Assembly (NCBI RefSeq): GCF_004138325.1
Contig: NZ_SBLB01000005.1
Location: 496,001 to 560,000, forward strand
Reading direction: 5' to 3'
DNA length: 64,000 nt
Source of the DNA: Spirosoma sordidisoli
GTDB lineage: Bacteria; Bacteroidota; Bacteroidia; Cytophagales; Spirosomataceae
The position numbers and the translations under genes are program-made. Of the stretch, positions 52,649 to 61,619 are shown piece by piece. How positions within the stretch are numbered: the stretch's first letter is position 1; every line of letters begins with the position of its first letter. The notes below the pieces were generated by a model. The model searched no databases. It saw nothing but the letters and a program-made list of their open reading frames with translations, and was not told the DNA's origin.

Positions 52649-54028
52649 ATGAAACACGCTTTATTGCCTCTTTTGCTAACCTGCCTGACCGGATCGCTGG
52701 TATTGGCTCAGCAGCCAGCCCCCCGAACGTTGACGCCAGCCGAGCAACGACAAAAAGAAAAAATTGAACGGGAAGTTCAGCGCGAACGTCAGGTCCGGGC
52801 CGAGTGGCTGCAGAAACAACGCGAGTACGAAGCCCGACAGGCCGAAAAAGAACGGCAGCGACAGGCAAAAAAAGCCGAAAAAGACCGTCCGGCACCGCCC
52901 GCCGAAAAACCCAAGCCAGCTGAGCCTGTCAAAACGGGCGCTGATGCGCAGACCGTAGCTCCGGCCCCAGCTCCAGCGCCAAAACCCGCTGAACCCAGTC
53001 GGCGCGAACGGCGGGAACAACGCCGGAAAGAGGCTGCACCAGCCGTAACGCCAGCTCCCGAGCCTGCCCCGGCGGTAGTAACGCCACCGCCAGCCCCGGT
53101 CGTAGTGACGCCCGCTGAGCCAGCGCCACCCGCAGCCCGGCCCGCCCGGCCCAAACGCGAACGCCGGAAAGCTACTGCGCCGGTAACGGACAGCCTGGCG
53201 GTAACTCCCGCGCCAGCCAATGCCGAGCAACCCCGACTGAGCCGACCCAAACATGAGTTTTTGCCCAAAGGTCATCTGTTCGACCCCATCCTGCTCGACC
53301 CGCTCGAAGCGCAGACCTATGGCTCCGTACTGCCCGCTTATTATACGGAGGGGAGTCGGTACAAAGGCAGCATTGTTCCGTTTGCGTTCGGGTTTGCGAA
53401 GCCATTCTACCGGCGTACTACCGAGCCGGGCCGGTCAGAGGAAGTTGTGCTGGATCTGGCGTCGTTTACCCAGTTTGAAGTATACTGGGATGCCGACAAA
53501 GGCCGTCAGCGCCGGCAACTCATGAACAACGATTACAAGATCAGCATCATCTATAACGTACGGCGGGGTGCAAACAACTACCGGTTCCGGTTCTATCATC
53601 TGTCGTCACATTTGGGCGACGATTACATCTACCGCAATCGGATCACGGCCCCTTCGCCCAATTCGGTGAATTACGAAGTCGTCGATGCGACCTACAGCCG
53701 GATGGTACAGAACTGGCGGCTCTACGGCGGTCTGGGCATCGGGCTACGCAAGACCAGCGAGCGGGAGCGGCTCAGCGCGCAACTGGGTGCGTACTACAAA
53801 AAGCCGTCTGAGCGGCTGGCCCGGCTGGTCGGTGGCGTCGATGTCAAGTTCTGGCAACAGACCGATTTCAGGCCGGGTATTCACGGCGGGGTGGGCGTAG
53901 AAGTGGGTCGTACGCAGAATAACCTGACGTTTTTGCTCGAAGGCTACTCGGGCTTCCGACCCTACAGCCAGTTCGAGCAGCAGCAGACCTCATGGATCGG
54001 TATTGGGGTTTACCTGAATCCATTCTGA
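52649..54028 (+). CDS. DUF1207-like outer-membrane protein with a basic, proline-rich N-terminal region
   Basis: The 459-residue protein has a signal peptide (LLPLLLTCLTGSLVLAQ), a strongly charged helical stretch (REVQRERQVRAEWLQKQREYEARQ), a long proline/alanine linker (VTPAPEPAPAVVTPPPAPVV) and a C-terminal beta-rich domain (RFRFYHLSSHLGDDYIYRN and later YSGFRPYSQFEQQQTSWIGIGVYLNPF). The last part resembles DUF1207. The domain order suggests a periplasm-spanning arm joined to a barrel or surface domain; function unknown. It is one base behind the peptidase gene. Confidence 0.7.
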   Translation: MKHALLPLLLTCLTGSLVLAQQPAPRTLTPAEQRQKEKIEREVQRERQVRAEWLQKQREYEARQAEKERQRQAKKAEKDRPAPPAEKPKPAEPVKTGADAQTVAPAPAPAPKPAEPSRRERREQRRKEAAPAVTPAPEPAPAVVTPPPAPVVVTPAEPAPPAARPARPKRERRKATAPVTDSLAVTPAPANAEQPRLSRPKHEFLPKGHLFDPILLDPLEAQTYGSVLPAYYTEGSRYKGSIVPFAFGFAKPFYRRTTEPGRSEEVVLDLASFTQFEVYWDADKGRQRRQLMNNDYKISIIYNVRRGANNYRFRFYHLSSHLGDDYIYRNRITAPSPNSVNYEVVDATYSRMVQNWRLYGGLGIGLRKTSERERLSAQLGAYYKKPSERLARLVGGVDVKFWQQTDFRPGIHGGVGVEVGRTQNNLTFLLEGYSGFRPYSQFEQQQTSWIGIGVYLNPF

Positions 54029-54037
54029 AAAAATAAG

Positions 54038-54098
54038 ACGGGCGGGTCAGCCAACGGCAAAGTCTACCGGGCATGCCGCTGGTTGACCCGCCCGTTTG
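54038..54098 (+). terminator. Terminator hairpin after the DUF1207-like gene
   Basis: Arms 54038-54059 and 54074-54095 form a long stem of about 22 bases with two mismatched or wobble positions, ending next to a run of Ts. It lies between the stop and the purB promoter box at 54099. Confidence 0.7.
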
Positions 54099-54106
54099 TA
54101 CCTTTG
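54099..54106 (+). promoter_or_regulatory. -7 promoter box for purB
   Basis: TACCTTTG at 54099-54106 is an exact TAnnTTTG box, directly after the hairpin and 17 bases upstream of the purB ATG. Confidence 0.5.
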
Positions 54107-54122
54107 CGTTTTACCTAATTGT

Positions 54123-55463
54123 ATGGATTTATCTGCACTTACGGCCATATCGCCCGTTGATGGCCGCTACCGGCGTCAGGTCGAATCACTGGCCCCCTAT
54201 TTCTCGGAGTTTGGCCTGATTCGTTACCGGATTCGTATCGAAGTCGAGTACTTTATCGCTCTCTGCGAATGGCCCGTTCCGCAACTGTCGGCGGTCAACG
54301 CGACCCATTTTCCGGCTTTGCGGGCTTTGTACGAGCAGTTTACCGAGGCCGATGCGCAACGGATCAAAGACATCGAGAAAACCACTAACCACGACGTTAA
54401 AGCCGTTGAATACTTCATCAAGGAGAAGCTGAAAGGGTCGCCCGTTGAGCCGTATCTGGAGTTCATTCACTTCGGTCTAACTTCCCAGGACGTGAACAAT
54501 ACGGCTATTCCGCTGTCGCTGTCCGAGGCCATGGACACCGAGATAACGCCCCTGTATCGGCAGGTATACATGCGGTTGCAACAGCTGGCCGACCAGTGGG
54601 CCCATATTCCTATGCTGGCCCGCACACACGGGCAACCAGCCTCCCCAACGCGTCTGGGCAAAGAACTGAGCGTGTTTGTAGAGCGAATCGAAAAGCAGCT
54701 GCTCCTGCTGGCGGCTATCCCGACGGCGGCCAAGTTCGGCGGTGCTACGGGTAATTTCAACGCCCATGCTGTAGCCTATCCGAACGAGAACTGGAAAGAG
54801 TTCGGCGACTCCTTCGTCAAAAGTCTGGGTATGGTCCGCAGTCAGTTTACGACCCAGATTGAGCATTACGACATGCTGGCGGCTACGCTGGATGCGTACA
54901 AGCGGCTCAACACGATCCTGATCGATCTCGACCGCGACATCTGGACGTACGTATCGATGAACTACTTCAAACAGAAGCTGAAAGAGGGTGAAGTTGGCTC
55001 GTCGGCCATGCCCCACAAGGTGAACCCCATCGATTTCGAAAACTCGGAAGGTAACCTGGGTATTGCCAATGCCCTGCTGGAGCACCTGTCGGCCAAGCTG
55101 CCCATTTCCCGACTTCAGCGCGACCTGACCGACTCGACCGTTTTGCGGAGCCTGGGTGTACCGTTTGCGCATTCGGTCATTGCGCTGAAATCGCTGCTGA
55201 AAGGACTGGATAAGCTGGAGCTAAACGAAGCCGCGCTGCAGGCCGACCTCGATGATAACTGGGCGGTTGTGGCCGAAGGCATCCAGACCGTGCTGCGTCG
55301 CGAAGGCTACCCGCAACCCTACGAAGCGCTGAAAGCCCTCACCCGCACGAACGAGAAAATTACCAAGCAAACGATCTGGCAGTTTATCGACGAACTGGCC
55401 GTATCGGACTCGGTCAGGAACGAACTACGGGCCATTACACCCTTCCAGTACACGGGCCTGTAA
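54123..55463 (+). CDS. purB: Adenylosuccinate lyase
   Basis: PurB catalyses two steps of purine synthesis: SAICAR to AICAR, and adenylosuccinate to AMP. The 446-residue protein has the superfamily signature SSAMPHKVNPIDFENSEGN, the early ISPVDGRYR that is typical of PurB, the TSQDVNNTA substrate loop and ARTHGQPASPTRLGKEL. Length is normal. I chose the ATG at 54123, the common PurB start (MDLSALTAISPVDGRYR). A strong hairpin follows its stop. Confidence 0.97.
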   Translation: MDLSALTAISPVDGRYRRQVESLAPYFSEFGLIRYRIRIEVEYFIALCEWPVPQLSAVNATHFPALRALYEQFTEADAQRIKDIEKTTNHDVKAVEYFIKEKLKGSPVEPYLEFIHFGLTSQDVNNTAIPLSLSEAMDTEITPLYRQVYMRLQQLADQWAHIPMLARTHGQPASPTRLGKELSVFVERIEKQLLLLAAIPTAAKFGGATGNFNAHAVAYPNENWKEFGDSFVKSLGMVRSQFTTQIEHYDMLAATLDAYKRLNTILIDLDRDIWTYVSMNYFKQKLKEGEVGSSAMPHKVNPIDFENSEGNLGIANALLEHLSAKLPISRLQRDLTDSTVLRSLGVPFAHSVIALKSLLKGLDKLELNEAALQADLDDNWAVVAEGIQTVLRREGYPQPYEALKALTRTNEKITKQTIWQFIDELAVSDSVRNELRAITPFQYTGL

Positions 55464-55475
55464 GCTATAAGCAAG

Positions 55476-55527
55476 CGATGGGGGCCGACCGGTAGACAAA
55501 CGCTGTTCTACCGGCCGGCCCCCATCG
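55476..55527. terminator. Bidirectional terminator between purB and proC
   Basis: Arms 55476-55496 and 55507-55527 form a 21-bp GC-rich stem with one mismatch and a 10-base loop. It sits between convergent stops. Confidence 0.75.
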
Positions 55528-55539
55528 TTTATAGTAAAA

Positions 55540-56343
55540 CTACCCTTTAGATAGCTCCGTAGCCCGGACCTGGGCGGCTTTAATGCCGGCAACCAGGGTG
55601 TCTGATAGAGCGCCCTGCTCAAACTGCCGAAGGGCGGCTTCGGTTGTGCCGCCTTTAGATGCCACCGCTTTAATCAGTTCATCGAGCGATTTGTCGGCGG
55701 TGTTGATCAGGTGGTAGGAACCCAGCATGGTCTGTTTAACCAGCAGAGCCGCTACTGCATCGTCGAAGCCCATCTGCCTGCCGGCTTCAATCATGGCCTT
55801 GACCACGTAATAGAAATAGGCCGGACCCGAGCCGCTGAGTGCCGTTACGGCATCGAGCATGGCTTCATCTTCCAGAAAGATAGAACGACCGGTGGCGTTG
55901 ATGAGGTTTTCGACCCGGCGCAGGTTGGCCAGGTCTACTTCTTTGGCGGCCGTAAAGCCGGTAATGCCCATGCCGAGCATGGCTGGTGTATTGGGCATGG
56001 CCCGAACGACCAGCGGGTGATTCAGCTTCTCCTGAATCTGCGCAATCGGAATACCGGCCATGATAGACAACACCACCTGGCGAGGTTGCATAACGCCCCG
56101 CAGCGATTCATGTACGCCGTTAAAATCCTGTGGTTTAACCGAAAGAATAATCAGGTCGGCTTCGCCAACGCGGTGGCTGATCGTGTCAACCACTACCCCC
56201 GCTTTCTCGGCACGAAGAGCCTCGGAGCGGTCGGCGCTTTTTTCGATCAGCAGCAGATCGTCCTGACTGACCAGATTATACTGGACAAACGATTTGGCAA
56301 AAGCCATACCCATGTTGCCGCAGCCAACAATCGCAATTTTCAT
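55540..56343 (-). CDS. proC: Pyrroline-5-carboxylate reductase
   Basis: ProC performs the last step of proline synthesis, reducing pyrroline-5-carboxylate with NAD(P)H. The 267-residue protein has the coenzyme motif GCGNMG at its start, ILSVKPQDF, MPNTPAMLGMGITG and the family signature ALSGSGPAYFYYVVKAMIEAGRQMGF. I chose the ATG at 56343 (MKIAIVGCGNMG), because the Rossmann strand begins there; the longer frame adds ten unsupported residues. It is on the strand of tlpA-like and gatB genes, with a small hairpin between. Confidence 0.95.
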   Translation of the reverse strand: MKIAIVGCGNMGMAFAKSFVQYNLVSQDDLLLIEKSADRSEALRAEKAGVVVDTISHRVGEADLIILSVKPQDFNGVHESLRGVMQPRQVVLSIMAGIPIAQIQEKLNHPLVVRAMPNTPAMLGMGITGFTAAKEVDLANLRRVENLINATGRSIFLEDEAMLDAVTALSGSGPAYFYYVVKAMIEAGRQMGFDDAVAALLVKQTMLGSYHLINTADKSLDELIKAVASKGGTTEAALRQFEQGALSDTLVAGIKAAQVRATELSKG

Positions 56344-56369
56344 AGGAAGGGAGGGGTGGGTAATAACAC

Positions 56370-56401
56370 GCATAGCCGGAAGAAATCGCTTCCGGCTATG
56401 C
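56370..56401 (-). terminator. Hairpin between the TlpA-like gene and proC
   Basis: Arms 56370-56382 and 56389-56401 form a perfect 13-bp stem with a 6-base loop, just after the stop of the TlpA-like gene on the minus strand. Confidence 0.65.
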
Positions 56402-56412
56402 CGTGTCTTCTC

Positions 56413-57537
56413 TTATTTTAGAATTTCTTCGAGTTTCTGCTCCAGCGCCGGTCCGCGAAGATTCTTGGCGATGATTTTTCCGTCTTTATCGAGCAGGAAC
56501 GTGGCCGGAATGGCCTGTACTCCGTATTGCTGAGCCGCAGCCGACTGCCAGAACTTCAGGTCCGACACGTGGGTCCAGGTAAGGTTATCGTTCCGAATGG
56601 CGCGGGTCCAGTTGGCTTTAGCCTGATCGAGCGAAACGCTGTAGATCGTGAAGCCTTTGTCTTTGAACTTGTTATACATCCGAACCACATTGGGGTTTTC
56701 GTTACGGCACGGACCGCACCACGATGCCCAGAAATCAATCAGAACGTACTTACCCCGCAGTGACGACAGCGGAACAACGGTACCGGCGGTGTCGCTGAGG
56801 GCGATTTCGGGCGCTGGCGAACCAACCATCAGGCCTTTGATCCGGGCCACGCGACCGATAAGCGATTTGGCGTGGGGGCTGTTGGGGTTCTCTTTCTCAA
56901 ACCGTTTGGCCAGCTCATCGTAGGTGGCAAAGTCGGTATCGATATTGATAAAGTTCAGCGCAAAGAGCGACACCAGCGACGTGCCCATTTCGGGCAGCAT
57001 GGCTTTCACTTTATTGACAACCTCGGCCTCGGCGGCTGTATAGTCCTGCTCGATCTGAGCGATGCGTTTGTTGTCTTTTTTCTCAGTGGCTGCGGCTACC
57101 TGCTTGTTCCAGTTAGCCACTTTAGCTTCCATATCGGTACGGAGCGTCATCAGCTTGTCGTAATACTCCATGTTTTTGGAGCCGGTAACGGTTGCTTTGC
57201 CGGGCTGGCCGGTTTTGGCGTCCATCCGGAATCCATCGGCAACGACATTCAGCGTTTCGCCCCCTTCGGCCAGGAGAGCCAGTTTCTGGCCCCCGCCCGT
57301 GTTCAGGACGAACACCTCGCCCCCGTCAACAACGGGGTGGGTCATGGTAAAGGTGTTGCCGGCTTCAACCTTAGCTGAGTCGAGCTTGCGGGTAGGCTGG
57401 CTGTTGGCCTCCAGGTAAACGTAGCTACCGGGGGCGGCTTTGTTCACCTTGCCCATAACGGTGAACGACTTCTGTTGCGCGAAAGCAACCGTACTCAGGG
57501 CCAACAGGCTTGTAACGCCAAAAAGCAGTTTTTTCAT
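56413..57537 (-). CDS. TlpA-like thioredoxin-fold lipoprotein or exported oxidoreductase with DUF4369-like N-domain
   Basis: The 374-residue protein has a signal peptide (LLFGVTSLLALSTVAFAQ), a beta-rich N-terminal region resembling DUF4369, a helical linker, and a C-terminal AhpC/TSA-type thioredoxin domain with the redox motif WCGPC in LIDFWASWCGPCRNENPNVV and the cis-proline in IPATFLLDKDG. Such proteins handle disulfides in the periplasm. The start ATG overlaps the gatB stop by four bases, so the pair is translationally coupled. Its partner protein is unknown. Confidence 0.9.
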   Translation of the reverse strand: MKKLLFGVTSLLALSTVAFAQQKSFTVMGKVNKAAPGSYVYLEANSQPTRKLDSAKVEAGNTFTMTHPVVDGGEVFVLNTGGGQKLALLAEGGETLNVVADGFRMDAKTGQPGKATVTGSKNMEYYDKLMTLRTDMEAKVANWNKQVAAATEKKDNKRIAQIEQDYTAAEAEVVNKVKAMLPEMGTSLVSLFALNFINIDTDFATYDELAKRFEKENPNSPHAKSLIGRVARIKGLMVGSPAPEIALSDTAGTVVPLSSLRGKYVLIDFWASWCGPCRNENPNVVRMYNKFKDKGFTIYSVSLDQAKANWTRAIRNDNLTWTHVSDLKFWQSAAAQQYGVQAIPATFLLDKDGKIIAKNLRGPALEQKLEEILK

Positions 57538-59024
57538 GTTGTTTGTAATGTCTTCACGACTAACTCGTTCACTAGCTTCGGATCGGCCGAGCCTTTTGAT
57601 TTTTTCATGACTTCGCCAACGAACATACCCAGCAGGTTTTTCTTGCCTTTTCGGTACTGATCTACTTTGTCGGGCCAGGCTGCCAGTACCTCTTCTACCA
57701 ACGTTTTCAAGGCGTCGGTATTGCGATTCTGTACCAGTCCATGCTGCTGAGCCAGTTCGGCGGGTGGTATGCCGGGTTGCTCCTGCATCAGCCCAAACAC
57801 CTGTTGCGCTGCGGTTTGGCTAACGGTGCCGTTGTCGATGAGGGTGATCAGGGCCGCCAGCTGCACCGCCGATACCGGAAACTGCCGATCGCGCAGCGTC
57901 TTTTCATTGAGCTGGCCCTTGACCGGCCCCATAATCCAGTTCGATGCGGCCTTGTAATTGCTCGTATGCTGACAAACGGCTTCGTAATATTCGGCCAGTT
58001 CTTTGGCATCGGTCAGCAGGGCCGCATCATAGTCCGGTAAGTTGTACTGGGTAGTAAATTTATGGTACCACTCGGCGGGCAACATCGGCATATTGGCCTG
58101 AATGTCGGCCAGCCACGCATCCTGAATCACGACCGGGGTGAGATCGGGGTCCGGGAAGTAGCGGTAGTCGTTCATCGTTTCTTTTTCGCGCATGGCGTAG
58201 CTGCGGCCCGTTGCGGCATCGAACGTGCGCGTTTCCTGCCCGATATACCCGCCTGCCTCGGTGACCTCGACCTGCCGCCGAAATTCGGCATCAACGGCCC
58301 GCATCACGTTACGAATCGAGTTCAGGTTTTTCACTTCAACCTTCGTGCCTAAGTGCGTAGCACCCCGAGGCCTGATCGAAACATTTACGTCGCAGCGCAG
58401 CGAACCTTCTTCCATGTTGCCATCGCAGATGTCGAGGTAGCGCACCAGCCGGCGAACTTCGGTCAGAAACTGGCCAGCTTCGTCGGCCGTGCGGATGCAG
58501 GGCTCGGTTACCATCTCGATCAGGGGCGTACCGGCGCGGTTGTAATCCAGGCAGGTAGCCGTCGGGTCGGCATCGTGAATACTTTTTCCGGCGTCTTCCT
58601 CGAGGTGAATATGGTGGAGCTGAATCGTCGTATCGTACGGCTGTCCCGTAGCCGGGTCTTTGGCTTTTACCGGAATGCCTCCGCCTACGCAGATGGGTCC
58701 TTTATCCTGAGAGAGCTGATAGCCTTTCGGAAGATCGGGATAGAAGTAATTTTTCCGGGCAAAAATATTGTGGCGGGTAATTGTACTCTCGCAGGCCAGT
58801 CCCATCCGTACGGCATATTCGATCGCCTTTCGGTTCAGGCGGGGTAGCGTGCCGGGGTGGGCCAGCGTAATGACACTGATATGGGTGTTGGGGTCAGCTC
58901 CGAAGGCGTTGGCGTCGGCTGCGAAGATTTTGCTGTTGGTCAGCAATTGGCAATGCACTTCCAGCCCGACAACGGCTTCGTACTGAGCAAGAATTTCCGG
59001 CGAAAGCGACGCATCGGCTACCAT
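57534..59024 (-). CDS. gatB: Asp-tRNA(Asn)/Glu-tRNA(Gln) amidotransferase subunit B
   Basis: GatB works in the GatCAB complex that turns Glu-tRNA(Gln) or Asp-tRNA(Asn) into the amide form. The 496-residue protein has VVGLEVHCQLLTNSKIF at the start, the zinc-and-catalytic-domain stretches GLACESTITRHNIFARKNYFYPDLPKGYQLSQ and YNRAGTPLIEMVTEP, and the helical tail ending in QYRKGKKNLLGMFVGEVMKKSKGSADPKLVNELV. It has a TATCTTTG box upstream at 59055-59048 and is followed by the TlpA-like gene with a four-base overlap. Confidence 0.97.
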   Translation of the reverse strand: MVADASLSPEILAQYEAVVGLEVHCQLLTNSKIFAADANAFGADPNTHISVITLAHPGTLPRLNRKAIEYAVRMGLACESTITRHNIFARKNYFYPDLPKGYQLSQDKGPICVGGGIPVKAKDPATGQPYDTTIQLHHIHLEEDAGKSIHDADPTATCLDYNRAGTPLIEMVTEPCIRTADEAGQFLTEVRRLVRYLDICDGNMEEGSLRCDVNVSIRPRGATHLGTKVEVKNLNSIRNVMRAVDAEFRRQVEVTEAGGYIGQETRTFDAATGRSYAMREKETMNDYRYFPDPDLTPVVIQDAWLADIQANMPMLPAEWYHKFTTQYNLPDYDAALLTDAKELAEYYEAVCQHTSNYKAASNWIMGPVKGQLNEKTLRDRQFPVSAVQLAALITLIDNGTVSQTAAQQVFGLMQEQPGIPPAELAQQHGLVQNRNTDALKTLVEEVLAAWPDKVDQYRKGKKNLLGMFVGEVMKKSKGSADPKLVNELVVKTLQTT

Positions 59025-59047
59025 AATTACAGAGAAGCAGTTCCCGG

Positions 59048-59055
59048 CAAAGATA
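59048..59055 (-). promoter_or_regulatory. -7 promoter box for gatB
   Basis: On the minus strand 59055-59048 reads TATCTTTG, an exact TAnnTTTG box, 24 bases upstream of the gatB ATG. It suggests gatB is also transcribed apart from crtB. Confidence 0.5.
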
Positions 59056-59074
59056 GCGAAAACAGACGAAGCCC

Positions 59075-59911
59075 TTAGATTACATTCAGTCGGTACTTCA
59101 GGTAAGTCTGGGCCAGGAGCGCCAGTTTTTGCGGGTTAGGTACCCGAATCCGCTCATTCTGGATGGTCGAAGCCGGCAGCTGCTTGATTTTATTGAACAG
59201 CGTCTGGTAATACGTATAGGCCAGATGAACCCCCATGCGCGCACCGCGTGGCAAATTCAGGATACCCACGTAGGCTTCGTCAAAATCGCGTTGGATGTCG
59301 CTCTCGATAAGCGCTTTGGCATCGCGACCGAACTGCGTGAAGTCGATACCCGGAAAATAAGTCCGGCCCCGGTCTACATAATCACTCTTGAGATCGCGCA
59401 GAAAGTTTACTTTCTGAAAGGCGGCTCCCAGCTTGCGGGCGGGCTCGCGCAGGCGGTCAAAATCGTCGCAGTTGCCTTCGCAGAAGACGCGCAGGCACAT
59501 GAGCCCGACTACCTCGGCCGAGCCGTAAATGTATTCGTTATACCCTTCGGCATCGTATTCCTGCTGATACAGGTCCATTTCCATACTGCGCAGAAACGCA
59601 TCGATCAGCTCGTGCTCAATCTTGTACTGGCGCACCACCAGCTGGAAGGACTGCAACACGGGGTTCAGGCTTATTTTTTCCTGAATGGCCTGGTACGTAT
59701 CGTGTTTGAACCGGTCAAGGAGGGTTTTCTTGTCGTAGTCATGGAACGTATCCACGATCTCATCGGCATAGCGTACAAACCCATAGATGGCATAGATGGG
59801 CATGTGGAACTTGCGGTCAAGCGTCTTGATCCCCAAGGTAAACGACGTACTGTAATGCTCAGTGATTAGCTTGCTGCATTCCAGTGCGGTCTTGTTGAAC
59901 AATGCCATCAT
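59075..59911 (-). CDS. crtB: Phytoene/squalene synthase
   Basis: CrtB condenses two geranylgeranyl diphosphates to phytoene, the first step of carotenoid synthesis. The 278-residue protein has the two aspartate-rich motifs of the family, VRYADEIVDT near residue 50 and FLRDLKSDYVDRGRTYFP near 170, both intact. It lies 32 bases downstream of crtI on the same strand, so it is in the carotenoid operon. An alternative ATG is one codon downstream. Squalene synthase activity cannot be excluded, but the crtI neighbour supports phytoene. Confidence 0.93.
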   Translation of the reverse strand: MMALFNKTALECSKLITEHYSTSFTLGIKTLDRKFHMPIYAIYGFVRYADEIVDTFHDYDKKTLLDRFKHDTYQAIQEKISLNPVLQSFQLVVRQYKIEHELIDAFLRSMEMDLYQQEYDAEGYNEYIYGSAEVVGLMCLRVFCEGNCDDFDRLREPARKLGAAFQKVNFLRDLKSDYVDRGRTYFPGIDFTQFGRDAKALIESDIQRDFDEAYVGILNLPRGARMGVHLAYTYYQTLFNKIKQLPASTIQNERIRVPNPQKLALLAQTYLKYRLNVI

Positions 59912-59943
59912 ACGGGTTTAAAGCGGAAGGTTAGGGTGACAAG

Positions 59944-61416
59944 TTATGAAAATTCTTTAGCAACCTCATTGGCGACGACCAGGCCGGAAATGAGCGACGG
60001 CGGAACTCCGGGGCCCGGTACCGTCAGTTGACCCGTGTAGAACAAATTGTTCACCCGTTTGTTCTTGAGCGATGGCTTTAAAAGTGCGGTTTGCTTGAGT
60101 GTGTTGGCCAGTCCGTACGCATTGCCCCGGAATGCGTTGTAGTCGCTTTTGAAGTCGCTGTGGGCATAACTGCGCTTATAAACGATGTAATTTCGAATAT
60201 CTTCGCCCACATAGGCTTCGAGCCGATCCATGATCATCTCGAAATAATGGGCCCGGGTTGCTTCGTCGTCGGTGAGATCGGGGGCTACCGGTATGAGCAG
60301 GAAGAGATTCTCGCAGCCAGCCGGTGCTACGCTGGGATCGGTTTTTGACGGGGCCGACGCGTAGAAGAGGGGTTTACTGGGCCATTGCGGGTTCTCGTAA
60401 ATTTCGTGAGCGTGCTGCTTGAAGTCCTCGTCGAAGAACAGGTTATGGTGTTCCAGCTTGGGTAAGCGTTTGCTGACACCCAGGTAGAAAAGCAGTGACG
60501 ACGGAGCCATGACCCGTTTTTGCCAGTAGGCATCGTCATAGTTGCGATAGGCCGGATCAACCAGGGTGGTTTCTACGTGGTTGTAATCCGTACCGGCCAC
60601 GACCACATCGGTTTCAAATATGCCCTGATCGGTTACGACTCGTTTGGCCAGGCCGTTGACGATGTCAATTTTCCGGACAGTCTGATTCAGCAGAATTTTC
60701 ACTCCTTTTTCTTCTGCCAGGCTAACCATGGCCTTTACGATCTCGTGCATGCCACCCATCGGATACCAGGTACCCAGCGCCATTTCGGCATAGTTCATCA
60801 AGCTGTACATGGCGGGCGTGTTCTCCGGCGTAGCCCCCAGGAAAAGCACCGGAAACTCAACGATTTCGAGCAGTCGGGGGTGCGAGAAAAACTTACGGGC
60901 GTGTACAGCGAAGGACTGAAATACGTCGAGTCGAGTAACGTCGTAGAGGAGTTTAAGGCTGAGAAATTCGGTAACCGACCGGCTGGGTTTCCAGACGAAG
61001 TTCTGCATACCGACCTTGTATTTATAGGAGGCCTGGCTCAGAAACTCGCGGAGCCGCGGCCCGCTGCCGGGTTCGAACTGCTCAAACAGGGCTTCCAGAT
61101 TAGGCAGACCGGCCGGCAGGTCAACCGCTTCGTCGGGGCCGAAGACGACTTTGTAAGACGGGTCGAGCCGGACGAGTTTGTAGTAGTCGGCTGTTCGTTT
61201 GCCGAAGCGGGCAAAATAGGTATCGAATACATCGGGCATCCAGTACCAGCTGGGACCCATATCGAAGGTGTAGCCTTCTGCCTGGAACAGCCGCGCCCGG
61301 CCACCTGGCATACTGTTCTTTTCGAGGATGGTAACGTCGTAACCCTGATCGGCGAGGCTAGTGGCGGCAGAGAGTCCGGCAAAACCGGCTCCCAGCACAA
61401 GAACGCGTTGGGACAT
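59944..61416 (-). CDS. crtI: Phytoene desaturase (CrtI family)
   Basis: CrtI oxidises phytoene toward lycopene or related carotenoids using FAD. The 490-residue protein has the FAD-binding N-terminus VLVLGAGFAGLSAATSLADQGYDVTILEKNSMPGGRAR and the family C-terminal motif NLFYTGQLTVPGPGVPPSLISGLVVANEV, both intact. I chose the ATG at 61416; the upstream extension runs across the terminator at 61510-61543. crtB follows it. The number of desaturation steps cannot be read from sequence. Confidence 0.94.
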   Translation of the reverse strand: MSQRVLVLGAGFAGLSAATSLADQGYDVTILEKNSMPGGRARLFQAEGYTFDMGPSWYWMPDVFDTYFARFGKRTADYYKLVRLDPSYKVVFGPDEAVDLPAGLPNLEALFEQFEPGSGPRLREFLSQASYKYKVGMQNFVWKPSRSVTEFLSLKLLYDVTRLDVFQSFAVHARKFFSHPRLLEIVEFPVLFLGATPENTPAMYSLMNYAEMALGTWYPMGGMHEIVKAMVSLAEEKGVKILLNQTVRKIDIVNGLAKRVVTDQGIFETDVVVAGTDYNHVETTLVDPAYRNYDDAYWQKRVMAPSSLLFYLGVSKRLPKLEHHNLFFDEDFKQHAHEIYENPQWPSKPLFYASAPSKTDPSVAPAGCENLFLLIPVAPDLTDDEATRAHYFEMIMDRLEAYVGEDIRNYIVYKRSYAHSDFKSDYNAFRGNAYGLANTLKQTALLKPSLKNKRVNNLFYTGQLTVPGPGVPPSLISGLVVANEVAKEFS

Positions 61417-61509
61417 TGGTAAGTAATGCGAATAAGTAAGCGATCCAGCGAACGGGTGCCAAGTTGCACATTTCCACGCTGAGTACCTATCCGCAACTCC
61501 TTGTAGCAA

Positions 61510-61543
61510 AAAAAAGTTGGACGGAAACCCATCCAACTTTTTT
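61510..61543 (-). terminator. Terminator between the ECF sigma factor and crtI
   Basis: Arms 61510-61521 and 61532-61543 form a perfect 12-bp stem whose outer part is A/T-rich, so it has a T-tract in both directions. In the minus direction it ends the sigma factor message before crtI. Confidence 0.7.
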
Positions 61544-61619
61544 GAACCTTCCTCTTTTTTAACCAAAAACTACTCAATCAATGTCTCTAAGACGAGACAA
61601 AGTCTGAAAAGTATCGCGA

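Noticed and set aside
61417-61566. Longer start of crtI
   Set aside because: It crosses the 12-bp terminator and adds a non-conserved stretch ahead of the FAD-binding strand.
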